From Flavobacterium paronense (GTDB lineage Bacteria; Bacteroidota; Bacteroidia; Flavobacteriales; Flavobacteriaceae), in NCBI RefSeq assembly GCF_030409795.1, contig NZ_JAUFQN010000019.1:2604001-2668000 (forward strand): a stretch of 64,000 nt of DNA, given 5' to 3'. Both the position numbers and the translations under genes were made by a program. Of this stretch, positions 8,306 to 16,030 are shown piece after piece (the stretch's first letter is position 1; each line of letters begins with the position of its first letter). Below the pieces are notes generated by a model, which saw only the letters and a program-made list of their open reading frames with translations, was not told where the DNA came from and ran no database searches.

Positions 8306-8683
8306 ATGAAAACATTATCAAAAACAATCGTATTTATTGCTTTATTCTCTTTATTCTCGTGCAGTAAAGACGATGACAATTCAACAGATGTCAAAAACCT
8401 TTTTATAGGAAATTGGTCAGGACAACAGCAAATTGTTGGCGCTTCTAATCCTTATGCCTTCGATTTGATTATATATTCTGACAACACGCTTAAGAATATT
8501 GATTTAGCCTTTAGCAGTCAAGAATTTCCTGGAAGTTACACCTACACCAATGATTCGTTAAAAATCAATTACAATAACGGCACTAAGTGGAAATTAAAAT
8601 TTTCAAACAATTATACTAGTTGTTCAGGCAGCGTTTTGGGTGCTCAAGGTGCTACTGGCACAGTTACTATGTCTAAAAATTAA
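8306..8683 (+). CDS. Small lipoprotein, lipocalin-like pattern
   Basis: Predicted lipoprotein of 125 aa with lipobox FSC, Cys19, followed by an acidic tether (SKDDDNSTD). The mature part has GNWSGQQQ near its start and alternating beta-strand character (NIDLAFSSQEFPGSYTYTNDSLKINY), resembling small lipocalin-like proteins of Bacteroidetes; function unknown. The next gene, a lipoprotein serine hydrolase, begins 11 bp downstream, so they form a two-gene unit. The opposing minus-strand frame over its start is not considered real. Confidence 0.75.
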   Translation: MKTLSKTIVFIALFSLFSCSKDDDNSTDVKNLFIGNWSGQQQIVGASNPYAFDLIIYSDNTLKNIDLAFSSQEFPGSYTYTNDSLKINYNNGTKWKLKFSNNYTSCSGSVLGAQGATGTVTMSKN

Positions 8684-8694
8684 ATATCTCAAAA

Positions 8695-9855
8695 ATGAAA
8701 AAATTATCTATTTTATTTGTTGCATTAATCATTTCATCTTGCAGCAGCAGTGATTCTTCAGAAAATCCATCAACAACTCAAACTGACATCGCTTCAGTTG
8801 ATTCGAAAGTTACCGCATTTATGAATTTGTATAATATTCCCGGAGCTTCATTAGCCATAAGCAAAAATGGAAAATTGGTCTATGTGAAAGGATATGGAAA
8901 ATCTAATGTTGAAACTAACGAAAACGTAACTGTAAACTCTAGATTTCGTTTGGCAAGTCTTTCAAAAACCTATACTGGCATTGCTATTATGAAGCTAATA
9001 CAAGATGGGCAATTCACTTTAGAGAGTCCCGTTTTTGGGACAGGAGGCATTTTGGGGAATGACTACGGAACATCCCCGTATAATTCAAATTTATTAAACA
9101 TTAAGGTGAAACATCTATTGCAGCATACTTCTGGCTCATGGGGTTCAGCAACTGGTGGTGATGTTATAGATCAAAACCCGAGTTATACTTATCAACAGTT
9201 ATTTGATTGGATTTTAAACACACGCCCTAATCCAAATGTTCCAGGCAATACCTACGATTATACCAATGTTGGCTATAATTTACTAGGGAGAATTATTGAA
9301 AAGAAATCAGGCAAGACTTATATCAACTATATTAAAGAAGATATTTTAGCTCCAATTGGAGTTACAATGACAGACATTGCCGGAAAAACCGAAGCCGAAC
9401 GAAAAGCGAATGAAGTTAAATATTACGGTCAAGGTAATGACGCTTCTTTTGTATACACTATAGCTTTTCCAAGAAGAGACGCTGACGGCGGGTTAATGAG
9501 TACTGCAACCGATGTGCTAAAATTGATTACAGCTGCCGATGGTTTTACAACCCGACCAGATATTCTTAATCAAGCCAGCATAACAGCATTTACTACACCT
9601 TCATCAGCATATTCGGGTTATGCTAACGGAATTGGTATTTGGAGTGCTGAAAACGTATGGTTTAACTACGGCAGTTTGCCTGGAACACGAACCGCTTTTA
9701 TGCGCCACAATAACGGAATGTGTGTGGCGTTATTATTAAATTCAAGAGCCGATCCATCAGCAAATGAAAATCCTTTTGTGTATGCTATGCAGGATTTAGT
9801 CTTAGATTTTGTAAAAAACTCAAGCTACAATTGGCAAAACATAGATCAGTTTTAA
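8695..9855 (+). CDS. Serine hydrolase lipoprotein, class C beta-lactamase fold
   Basis: Secreted, lipid-anchored penicillin-binding-like enzyme of 386 aa; lipobox SSC, Cys16. The catalytic motifs of the beta-lactamase/D-aminopeptidase family are visible: SxxK as Ser88-Leu-Ser-Lys91, YxN as Tyr189-Thr-Asn191, and the structural HTSG at 144-147. A clear KTG-equivalent is not obvious; PGTRTAFMRH near the C-terminus may fill that position. Members include esterases, D-Ala-D-Ala peptidases and peptide amidases, and true class C beta-lactamase activity is not implied. It is the second gene of a pair with the 8306 lipoprotein. Confidence 0.88.
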   Translation: MKKLSILFVALIISSCSSSDSSENPSTTQTDIASVDSKVTAFMNLYNIPGASLAISKNGKLVYVKGYGKSNVETNENVTVNSRFRLASLSKTYTGIAIMKLIQDGQFTLESPVFGTGGILGNDYGTSPYNSNLLNIKVKHLLQHTSGSWGSATGGDVIDQNPSYTYQQLFDWILNTRPNPNVPGNTYDYTNVGYNLLGRIIEKKSGKTYINYIKEDILAPIGVTMTDIAGKTEAERKANEVKYYGQGNDASFVYTIAFPRRDADGGLMSTATDVLKLITAADGFTTRPDILNQASITAFTTPSSAYSGYANGIGIWSAENVWFNYGSLPGTRTAFMRHNNGMCVALLLNSRADPSANENPFVYAMQDLVLDFVKNSSYNWQNIDQF

Positions 9856-10016
9856 ATCAAAAATCTATAAAATGTAACATAAATATTATTATTCATTTTT
9901 ATTATAATTATTTGGCTAAGGTCTGCTTTAACAGAACTTCTACCGTGTTACACTCTGCAACCAAATCGAGGGTAAAATCAATTTATGAGGTAAACTAAAT
10001 TAGGTTTTGTTAGTTT

Positions 10017-10058
10017 AAAAACTTGATGAAATCGTTTGATTTTGTCAAGTTTTTTTTA
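10017..10058. terminator. Bidirectional terminator
   Basis: AAAAACTTGA (10017-10026) pairs with TCAAGTTTTT (10045-10054), and T runs follow in both directions. It sits just past the ferredoxin stop (minus strand) and about 160 bp after the serine hydrolase. The rest of 9856-10016 shows nothing recognisable. Confidence 0.65.
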
Positions 10059-10388
10059 TTGCTCCGGAGCAATTTCTATTTCCAATCCGTCTATGGCTTG
10101 AGTTATTGGAATTTGACAGCCGAGTCTACTGTTCTCTTTTACATGATAAGCTTCACTAAGCATCGCTTCTTCATCGGGATTTCTTTCTAATGAAATGACA
10201 TCGTTCAAAACATAGCACTGACAAGAAGCGCACATGGCCATGCCACCACAAATTCCAATAGTTCCTTCTTCAGCAAGTTCATACATCCGAATAAGTTCCA
10301 TGATGTTTAAGTTCATGTCGGTAGGTGCTTGCACTTCGTGGGTAATACCTTTACGGTCGATGATTTTTATAGTGATGTCTTGTGGCAT
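10056..10388 (-). CDS. [2Fe-2S] ferredoxin, adrenodoxin type
   Basis: Small soluble electron carrier of 110 aa. Cluster ligands are Cys47, Cys53, Cys56 and Cys91 in the C-x5-C-x2-C...C arrangement of vertebrate/bacterial (adrenodoxin/Fdx) ferredoxins, seen as GICGGMAMCASCQC and SRLGCQI. The stop codon of the upstream reductase gene abuts its ATG, so a reductase/ferredoxin pair is translated together. The partner enzyme is probably the Fpr-like flavoprotein next door, feeding Fe-S assembly or a monooxygenase/desaturase. Confidence 0.93.
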   Translation of the reverse strand: MPQDITIKIIDRKGITHEVQAPTDMNLNIMELIRMYELAEEGTIGICGGMAMCASCQCYVLNDVISLERNPDEEAMLSEAYHVKENSRLGCQIPITQAIDGLEIEIAPEQ

Positions 10389-11441
10389 TTAGTCTATTGA
10401 TTTTACTACTGCTTTTTCTGCTTCTTTCCGAGTGCCATCAAAACCATCAACTCCGGAAACGGTGGTGTATTTAAGTACATATTTCTTTCCCGGATTGATT
10501 CTTTGATAGACACTTTGACACATTAAAGTTGCTTCATGAAAACCACACAAAATTAGTTTTAGTTTGCCTGGATAAATATTCACATCTCCAATAGCATAAA
10601 TACCTGGTATATTGGTTTGATAATCTAAAGCGTTATTAACTTTGATAGCATTTTTTTCAATTTCTAATCCCCAATTAGCAATCGCGCCGAGTTTTGGTGT
10701 AAGTCCAAAAAGCGGAATGAAATAATCGCATTCAATAGTTTCTTGATTGCCATCTTTATCGATGGTAATTGCATTCAATTTATCTTCACCATGAAGCGCA
10801 ATAACTTCGGCGGGTGTAATTAAATTTACTAAGCCTAGTTTTTTGTATTCTTGTAGTTTTTCAACCGAATCTAACGCGCCTCTAAATTCATTTCTTCTGT
10901 GAATTAAAGTAACTTTTGAAGCAACATCTGCAAGGAAAATGCTCCAATCTAAAGCTGAATCACCTCCTCCGGCAATGACTATTTTTTTATCTCTAAAAAG
11001 TTCCGGGTCTTTTACAAAATACTCTACTCCTTTTTCTTCATAGAAACTAATCCTGTCTATTTCGGGTTTTCTAGGTTCAAATGTTCCTAAACCTCCGGCA
11101 ATAGCAACGGCCTTGGCGTGGTGTTTTGTTCCTTTATTTGTAGTAACAATAAATGTTCCGTCGTCTAACTTATCTATAGTTTCCGCAGTTTCGGCCAAGG
11201 TGAATCCTGGTTGGAATTGTTTGATTTGTTCCATTAAATTGGAAACTAAATCGCCCGCTAAAACTTCTGGGTAACCCGGAATATCATAGATGGGTTTCTT
11301 AGGATATAATTCGGAAAGCTGACCGCCTATTTGTGGCAGCGCATCAATAAGGTGGCATTTTAGTTTTAATAATCCTGCTTCAAAAACAGCAAAAAGTCCG
11401 GTTGGTCCGGCACCGATTATTAGTATATCAGTTTCAATCAT
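10389..11441 (-). CDS. Ferredoxin-NADP+ reductase, thioredoxin-reductase-like
   Basis: FAD- and NADPH-binding flavoprotein of 350 aa. The FAD Rossmann motif is GAGPTG (residues 10-15); the NADPH motif is GGGDSALDW around 158-166. It lacks the redox-active CxxC between the domains that true thioredoxin reductases have, which matches the TrxR-like ferredoxin-NADP+ reductases (YumC/Fnr type). The C-terminal CGFHEATLMCQSVYQRI is also family-like. Its direct junction with a ferredoxin gene supports the call. It lies downstream of nifU and mrp on the same strand. Confidence 0.9.
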   Translation of the reverse strand: MIETDILIIGAGPTGLFAVFEAGLLKLKCHLIDALPQIGGQLSELYPKKPIYDIPGYPEVLAGDLVSNLMEQIKQFQPGFTLAETAETIDKLDDGTFIVTTNKGTKHHAKAVAIAGGLGTFEPRKPEIDRISFYEEKGVEYFVKDPELFRDKKIVIAGGGDSALDWSIFLADVASKVTLIHRRNEFRGALDSVEKLQEYKKLGLVNLITPAEVIALHGEDKLNAITIDKDGNQETIECDYFIPLFGLTPKLGAIANWGLEIEKNAIKVNNALDYQTNIPGIYAIGDVNIYPGKLKLILCGFHEATLMCQSVYQRINPGKKYVLKYTTVSGVDGFDGTRKEAEKAVVKSID

Positions 11442-11485
11442 TTTTTTAAGTTTACTTCGTCCGTTCGCCTTTGGCTCGGGTCAGA

Positions 11486-11509
11486 GTTGCAAAGTTGCAA
11501 AGTTGCAAA
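11486..11509. repeat. 8-bp tandem repeat, 3 copies
   Basis: Three perfect head-to-tail copies of GTTGCAAA occupy the 97-bp gap between the nifU-like gene and the reductase gene. The repeat has no known role and probably arose by slippage. Confidence 0.85.
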
Positions 11510-11538
11510 GTCTTAACTCATGATTTTTATCATAAAAA

Positions 11539-11778
11539 CTAGGCGATATTTACAACCGTTTCTATTTGTGGCGCATATTTCTTAATCGTAGTTTCTACAC
11601 CAGCTTTCATCGTACTAATACTCAAACTGCAGGAAGTACAAGCACCTTGTAGACGAACTTTGACATGTTTATCGTCCTCTACGGAAACCAAACTGATGTC
11701 TCCACCATCTGAATTTAGAAACGGTCTTATCTCGTCAAGTGCTTTTTCGATATTTAATATCAATTCTTCGTTGGTCAT
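11539..11778 (-). CDS. NifU-like Fe-S scaffold (C-terminal NifU domain)
   Basis: 79-aa NifU C-terminal-domain protein (Nfu type), a carrier that holds an Fe-S cluster between subunits through a CxxC. The motif here is Cys47-Thr-Ser-Cys50 in GACTSCSLS. FLNSDGGDISLVSV at 20-33 is the conserved N-terminal part. It starts 2 bp after the mrp stop, and the two products are both Fe-S carriers, so the operon is functionally coherent. No IscU-type or degenerate ferredoxin-like N-terminal extension is present. Confidence 0.93.
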   Translation of the reverse strand: MTNEELILNIEKALDEIRPFLNSDGGDISLVSVEDDKHVKVRLQGACTSCSLSISTMKAGVETTIKKYAPQIETVVNIA

Positions 11779-11780
11779 GA

Positions 11781-12914
11781 TTATTTACCTTTAACAGCTG
11801 AACATCCAGCCATGGTTGTTATTTTGATTGCTTCGGTTGGTGGCAAACTTTCATTTCTATTTACGGTTTCCTGTACCACATTTCGTGTAATTTCCTCAAA
11901 GACTTTTTCGATTACCGATGCTGTTTGCAAGGCAGCAGGTCGACCGTAATCTCCGGCTTCGCGAATGCTTTGCACTAATGGAACTTCACCTAAAAATGGT
12001 ACTTGTAAATCTTCTGCAAGGCTTTTAGCACCTTCTTTTCCGAAGATGTAATATTTGTTGTTTGGCAATTCTTCAGGAGTGAAGTAGGCCATGTTTTCGA
12101 TAATTCCTAAAACCGGAACGTTGATGCTATCTGATAAAAACATTGAAACTCCTTTTTTGGCATCAGCTAAAGCTACGGCTTGTGGCGTACTCACGACAAC
12201 TGCGCCCGTAATTGGAAGCGATTGCATGATTGACAAATGAATATCGCCTGTTCCTGGTGGTAAATCGATTAGCATGAAATCTAATTGTCCCCAATCGGCG
12301 TCGAAAATCATTTGGTTTAATGCTTTTGAAGCCATTGGTCCACGCCAGATAACTGCCTGACTTGGCGCTGTGAAGAATCCGATAGAAAGAATTTTTATCT
12401 CGTAACTTTCAACCGGTTTCATTTTAGATTTACCATCAACTTCAACCGAGATTGGTTTTTCGTTTTCGACATCAAACATGATTGGCATACTTGGCCCGTA
12501 GATATCGGCATCGAGAATTCCAACTTTGAAACCCATTTTAGCTAAAGTCACTGCTAAATTTGCAGTTACCGTTGATTTTCCAACGCCACCTTTTCCTGAT
12601 GCTACAGCAATAATATTACTGATTCCTGGAATTGCTTTTCCTTTGATTTCGTTTGGATTTGCTTGTGCTTCGACTTTGATATTCACTTTCACCACAGCAT
12701 CGGGAGAAAACTTTTCGTGGATTAGTTTTTTGATATCATCTTCTGCACGTTTTTTTATGTGCATAGCTGGTGTTGCAATTAGTAAATCTACGGTTACTTC
12801 GTTGCCAAAAATCAGTACGTTTTTAACTGCACCACTTTCAACCATATTTTTTCCTTCTCCTGCAATGGTAATTGTTTCCAATGCTGAAAGGATTTCTTTT
12901 CTATCTAATTTCAT
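11781..12914 (-). CDS. mrp: Mrp/NBP35-family Fe-S carrier ATPase
   Basis: Cytoplasmic P-loop ATPase of 377 aa that binds and transfers Fe-S clusters (Mrp/ApbC/NBP35). The N-terminal ~90 residues are the FeS_assembly_P (MIP18/DUF59) domain. The deviant Walker A is SGKGGVGKST around residues 106-115, followed by GILDADIYGPSMP and LPPGTGD motifs. The usual CxxC metal site is not evident; a single Cys lies in TTMAGCSAVK at the extreme C-terminus. A TAnnTTTG box lies 57 bp upstream. First gene of the mrp-nifU-(fpr-fdx) run. Confidence 0.93.
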   Translation of the reverse strand: MKLDRKEILSALETITIAGEGKNMVESGAVKNVLIFGNEVTVDLLIATPAMHIKKRAEDDIKKLIHEKFSPDAVVKVNIKVEAQANPNEIKGKAIPGISNIIAVASGKGGVGKSTVTANLAVTLAKMGFKVGILDADIYGPSMPIMFDVENEKPISVEVDGKSKMKPVESYEIKILSIGFFTAPSQAVIWRGPMASKALNQMIFDADWGQLDFMLIDLPPGTGDIHLSIMQSLPITGAVVVSTPQAVALADAKKGVSMFLSDSINVPVLGIIENMAYFTPEELPNNKYYIFGKEGAKSLAEDLQVPFLGEVPLVQSIREAGDYGRPAALQTASVIEKVFEEITRNVVQETVNRNESLPPTEAIKITTMAGCSAVKGK

Positions 12915-12970
12915 TTTGTTGACTAACTATTAACTATTTACAATCTTTTATTAAGACTGAATACAGATTG

Positions 12971-12978
12971 CAAAGATA
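12971..12978 (-). promoter_or_regulatory. -7 box (TATCTTTG) of the mrp operon
   Basis: Exact TAnnTTTG match on the minus strand, 57 bp upstream of the mrp ATG. Confidence 0.6.
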
Positions 12979-13123
12979 ATAGGATTTACAGAGAAATAAC
13001 CGATAACAGATTGAAAATATTGATAGCCATATAAAGTAGTTAGTTCCTATTCAAAAGCCTTTCATACTGATGTAAAATTGAAGCAATGCTGACTGATAAA
13101 TAAATTGATAAGGAAGAATTTTT

Positions 13124-13189
13124 TAAAAGATGTACATGTTTCATTAAAAAGATGTACATGTTTCATTAAAAAGATGTACATCTTTTTAT
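13124..13189. repeat. 22-bp tandem array of GATGTACAT palindromes
   Basis: GATGTACAT recurs at 13129, 13151 and 13173, exactly 22 bp apart, inside an AAAAAGATGTACATGTTTCATT unit (about 2.8 copies). The last copy is a perfect 20-bp palindrome, AAAAAGATGTACATCTTTTT. On the minus strand it lies about 65 bp past the stop of the 13252 gene, so it could terminate that operon or bind a dimeric protein. Nothing else was seen in the 337-bp gap 12915-13251 apart from the mrp promoter box. Confidence 0.85.
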
Positions 13190-13251
13190 AAATTCGTCAG
13201 TATAAAATAAAAAAGAGATAGTGTTGATTTGAAAAAGTTATAACGAATAAT

Positions 13252-13578
13252 TTACGGCTTACTAACTTCAGGCTGCCAAAAGTGTTTGTCAAAATCGACA
13301 ATTTGGTTATCGATAACAATGATTCCTTCGTTTTCTAATAATTGCTGCATTAAGTTCGTGCCATCAAAATGGTGTTTACCCGTAAGCAATCCTTTTCTGT
13401 TGACGACTCTGTGTGCTGGAACATCTTCCATATTGTGGCAGGCATTCATTGCCCAGCCTACCATTCGGGCGGAACGCGCTGTACCTAATGCTTTAGCAAT
13501 AGCTCCATAAGACGTGACTTTCCCTTCAGGAATTTTTCTTGCGATGGCATAAACTCTTTCAAAAAAATTAGCTTCCAT
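13252..13578 (-). CDS. Alkyltransferase-like protein (ATL, MGMT family)
   Basis: DNA-binding protein of 108 aa, related to O6-alkylguanine-DNA alkyltransferase but without the catalytic Cys: the PCHR motif reads Pro54-Ala55-His56-Arg57. This substitution defines alkyltransferase-like proteins, which bind O6-alkylguanine and hand the lesion to nucleotide excision repair rather than remove the alkyl group. The winged-helix recognition part (SYGAIAKALGTARSARMVGWAMNA) is intact. The gene follows lysE directly, its ATG touching the lysE stop. A short protein without the N-terminal domain is normal for the family. Confidence 0.9.
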   Translation of the reverse strand: MEANFFERVYAIARKIPEGKVTSYGAIAKALGTARSARMVGWAMNACHNMEDVPAHRVVNRKGLLTGKHHFDGTNLMQQLLENEGIIVIDNQIVDFDKHFWQPEVSKP

Positions 13579-14204
13579 TATTTGTAGAGTAATTTGAATA
13601 AAGTTAAAACAGCCATAAAAGTGGTTACCGAACCAATAATAGTATTGATGTTTCGCATTAGGAATTCGGTTTTCTTTTCAATTTTTTTAAAGGCTACGAT
13701 GTAGATGTAAAAAACCGTAAACGAACCGCAGACAACGCCAACGACAAAAGAAGAAACAGGAATTTTATCAAAACTAAAATAGCCCGAAGCCGCCAAACTC
13801 ATACTTGCAAAAACATAGAATGGAATAGGTAATAAATTGAGAGTTGATAACAATATTCCTAAGAAGAAACGATTCGATTTCCCTTTGACTTTGCTGTCGG
13901 TTTTGATTTTTTTGGGCTTTTTGGCAATCCAGAAGAAATAGATGCTTAGTAACGAAAAAACAAAAATACCAATTTCCTGAAGTGTGGAAACAATTTCCTG
14001 ATGATTGCTTATAAATCGGGCAAATAAAACGGCAATAAACGTTTGAAAAAATATGATTACCGAAGCGCCAACTGCAAAACTAATGGCTACATTTTTACCT
14101 TCTTGCGTACTAATTTTCGCTGCTGTCATATTGATTAAACCCGGAAGAATAACCGCCAAAAAAGCAATACAAAAACCTAAAACAAGTGGTAAAAAAAACA
14201 GCAT
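13578..14204 (-). CDS. LysE-family exporter
   Basis: Inner-membrane protein of 208 aa with about six hydrophobic segments. The N-terminus GFCIAFLAVILPGLINMTAAK matches the LysE/RhtB motif PGP...; here the second Pro is replaced. The family exports amino acids or other small molecules, and the substrate is unknown. It lies between trmB and the ATL gene with no gaps (1-bp overlap at 13578), so all three are one transcript. A basic cytoplasmic loop (KKPKKIKTDSKVKGK) sits mid-protein. Confidence 0.8.
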   Translation of the reverse strand: MLFFLPLVLGFCIAFLAVILPGLINMTAAKISTQEGKNVAISFAVGASVIIFFQTFIAVLFARFISNHQEIVSTLQEIGIFVFSLLSIYFFWIAKKPKKIKTDSKVKGKSNRFFLGILLSTLNLLPIPFYVFASMSLAASGYFSFDKIPVSSFVVGVVCGSFTVFYIYIVAFKKIEKKTEFLMRNINTIIGSVTTFMAVLTLFKLLYK

Positions 14205-14879
14205 TTATTTGATTTTGAAACGAATATACGTAATTGCCTTGTTGATTTCCAAATATTGATTTTCGTAAAAAGTCTGAATAGCCGTTACCACTTCGGGGGC
14301 GCCTTCATTTTTATATACATTATGGTTGGCGTATAAGACTTCGTGACCTTCGCCATGCAACAATCCTAAGGTGTAACCATGCATGAATTCGCTATCGGTT
14401 TTGAGATTTACAATGCCGTTTGGTTTCAGGATTTTTTTGTACAACTGCAAGAATTCTGAGTTGGTCATTCTATGCTTTGTCCGTTTGTATTTGATTTGAG
14501 GATCGGGAAAAGTGATCCAGATTTCGTCTACTTCATTTTCAGCAAAAATAAAATTGATTAACTCAATCTGCGTCCGAACAAAAGCCACATTGAACATTCC
14601 GGCATCAACAGCTGTTTTTGCACCGCGCCAAAATCGGGCACCTTTTATGTCTATTCCGACGAAATTTTTATCCGGATAACGTTCGGCTAAACCAACTGAA
14701 TATTCCCCTTTGCCACAACCTAATTCGATAATAATTGGATTGTCATTTTTAAAAAAGTCTAAATTCCATTTGCCTTTTAACGGAAATTCTTCCCCTACAA
14801 CTTCTTCTCTTGTTGGTTGGAAAACGTTTTCAAAAGTTTCGTTTTCCTTAAACCGCTTTAATTTATTCTTACTTCCCAC
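14205..14879 (-). CDS. trmB: tRNA (guanine-46-N7)-methyltransferase
   Basis: SAM-dependent methyltransferase of 224 aa making m7G46 in the variable loop of tRNA. Motif I is IELGCGKGEY (51-60). The family-diagnostic ITFPDPQIKYKRTKHRM and the NLKTDSEFMHGYTL segment are present. First gene of a trmB-lysE-ATL transcript, divergent from the glycosyltransferase at 14966. The start ATG at 14879 leaves an 86-bp divergent promoter region; no perfect TAnnTTTG box was found on the minus strand. Confidence 0.95.
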   Translation of the reverse strand: MGSKNKLKRFKENETFENVFQPTREEVVGEEFPLKGKWNLDFFKNDNPIIIELGCGKGEYSVGLAERYPDKNFVGIDIKGARFWRGAKTAVDAGMFNVAFVRTQIELINFIFAENEVDEIWITFPDPQIKYKRTKHRMTNSEFLQLYKKILKPNGIVNLKTDSEFMHGYTLGLLHGEGHEVLYANHNVYKNEGAPEVVTAIQTFYENQYLEINKAITYIRFKIK

Positions 14880-14965
14880 AAATTTAATTTTTTGGTAAAA
14901 TTAAGGAAATATAAACTATTCAAAATCTTTTTTACTTTGCAATGTTAAAACCGTAATTTCACTAC

Positions 14966-16030
14966 TTGGAAAATTCAAAAAAAAATATTCTTGTTGCGCC
15001 TTTAAATTGGGGATTGGGTCACGCTACACGGTGTATTCCTATTATTCGTGAATTAGAAAAAAATGGTTTTATACCTGTTTTGGCTTCCGATGGTGTGGCT
15101 TTACAGCTGCTTCAAAAGGAATTCCCGCACTTACAATCGTTGGAATTGCCTTCGTATGAAATTGAATATGCAAAAAACGGTTCAGATTTTAAATGGAAAC
15201 TGATTAAGAACAGCCCGAAAATGATTGAAGCTATTTTCGCAGAAAAGAGAATCGTCAAAAAATGGATTGCAGAATTCAGTTTACAAGGTATTATTTCGGA
15301 TAATCGTTTGGGCATTTACAGCAAAAAGATTCCAAGTGTTTTCATTACGCATCAACTCAATGTTTTATCGGGAAAAACTACTTGGATTTCAAGCAAATTA
15401 CACCAACATTTTATCAAAAAATTTACGGAATGTTGGATTCCGGATATACAGGAAAATCCGAACTTAACCGGAAAACTTGGTCATTTGAAAAATAGTTCTC
15501 CAAATCTAAAATATATTGGTCCGTTAAGCCGATTAGAAAAAAAAGACTTGCCGATTAAATATGATTTGATGGTTATACTTTCTGGGCCAGAACCGCAGCG
15601 GACTTTTTTGGAGAAAAAACTCATATCTGAAGTTAGGCGATTTTCGGGACAAGTAATTTTCATTAAAGGACTAATTGAATCAGAACAAAAAATAGTACAA
15701 CAGGAAAATGTAATCTATTATAATTTCATGACTTCTTCAGAAATTGAAACTGCTTTTAACGAAAGTGAAATAGTGCTGTGCCGTTCAGGATATACAACAG
15801 TTATGGATTTGGCAAAACTGCAAAAGAAAGCTTTTTTTATACCAACGCCGGGACAATTTGAGCAAGAATATTTGGCAAAAAGATTAAAACGAAATGGCTT
15901 TGTCCCTTATGCTAAACAAGATGATTTTAAGATTGAAAACTTACTACAAGTTCAATTATACCAAGGATTGCCACAACTTAAAAAAGAAATTTCTTGGAAA
16001 CAATTATTGATGCTTTTCGAGCGTGAATGA
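14966..16030 (+). CDS. GT-B glycosyltransferase, MurG-like
   Basis: Cytoplasmic glycosyltransferase of 354 aa. The N-terminal domain has the glycine-rich NWGLGHATRCIPIIRELEK pattern typical of GT-B enzymes related to MurG and PseG. The C-terminal half has a donor-site-like RSGYTTVMDLAKLQKKAFFIPTPGQFEQ region, close to the UDP-GlcNAc site of MurG. The acceptor is unknown. The start is a TTG at 14966. The last 27 bp overlap the 3' end of the convergent sensor-kinase gene, so their messages are complementary over that stretch. Confidence 0.85.
   Translation: MENSKKNILVAPLNWGLGHATRCIPIIRELEKNGFIPVLASDGVALQLLQKEFPHLQSLELPSYEIEYAKNGSDFKWKLIKNSPKMIEAIFAEKRIVKKWIAEFSLQGIISDNRLGIYSKKIPSVFITHQLNVLSGKTTWISSKLHQHFIKKFTECWIPDIQENPNLTGKLGHLKNSSPNLKYIGPLSRLEKKDLPIKYDLMVILSGPEPQRTFLEKKLISEVRRFSGQVIFIKGLIESEQKIVQQENVIYYNFMTSSEIETAFNESEIVLCRSGYTTVMDLAKLQKKAFFIPTPGQFEQEYLAKRLKRNGFVPYAKQDDFKIENLLQVQLYQGLPQLKKEISWKQLLMLFERE

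Noticed and set aside
8176..8394. 72-aa minus-strand frame over the start of a lipoprotein gene
   Set aside because: It overlaps a well-supported signal-peptide gene on the other strand and has no recognisable domain or promoter.
8695..9855. Antibiotic-resistance beta-lactamase
   Set aside because: The fold and SxxK/YxN motifs match, but the lipoprotein form and lack of a clear KTG place it with general serine hydrolases. Resistance cannot be inferred.
12526..12933. 135-aa plus-strand frame antisense to mrp
   Set aside because: Its residues are the complement of the conserved Mrp ATPase motifs; a real gene there is not credible.
13124..13189. CRISPR array
   Set aside because: The 22-bp units are contiguous with no variable spacers and no cas genes are near.
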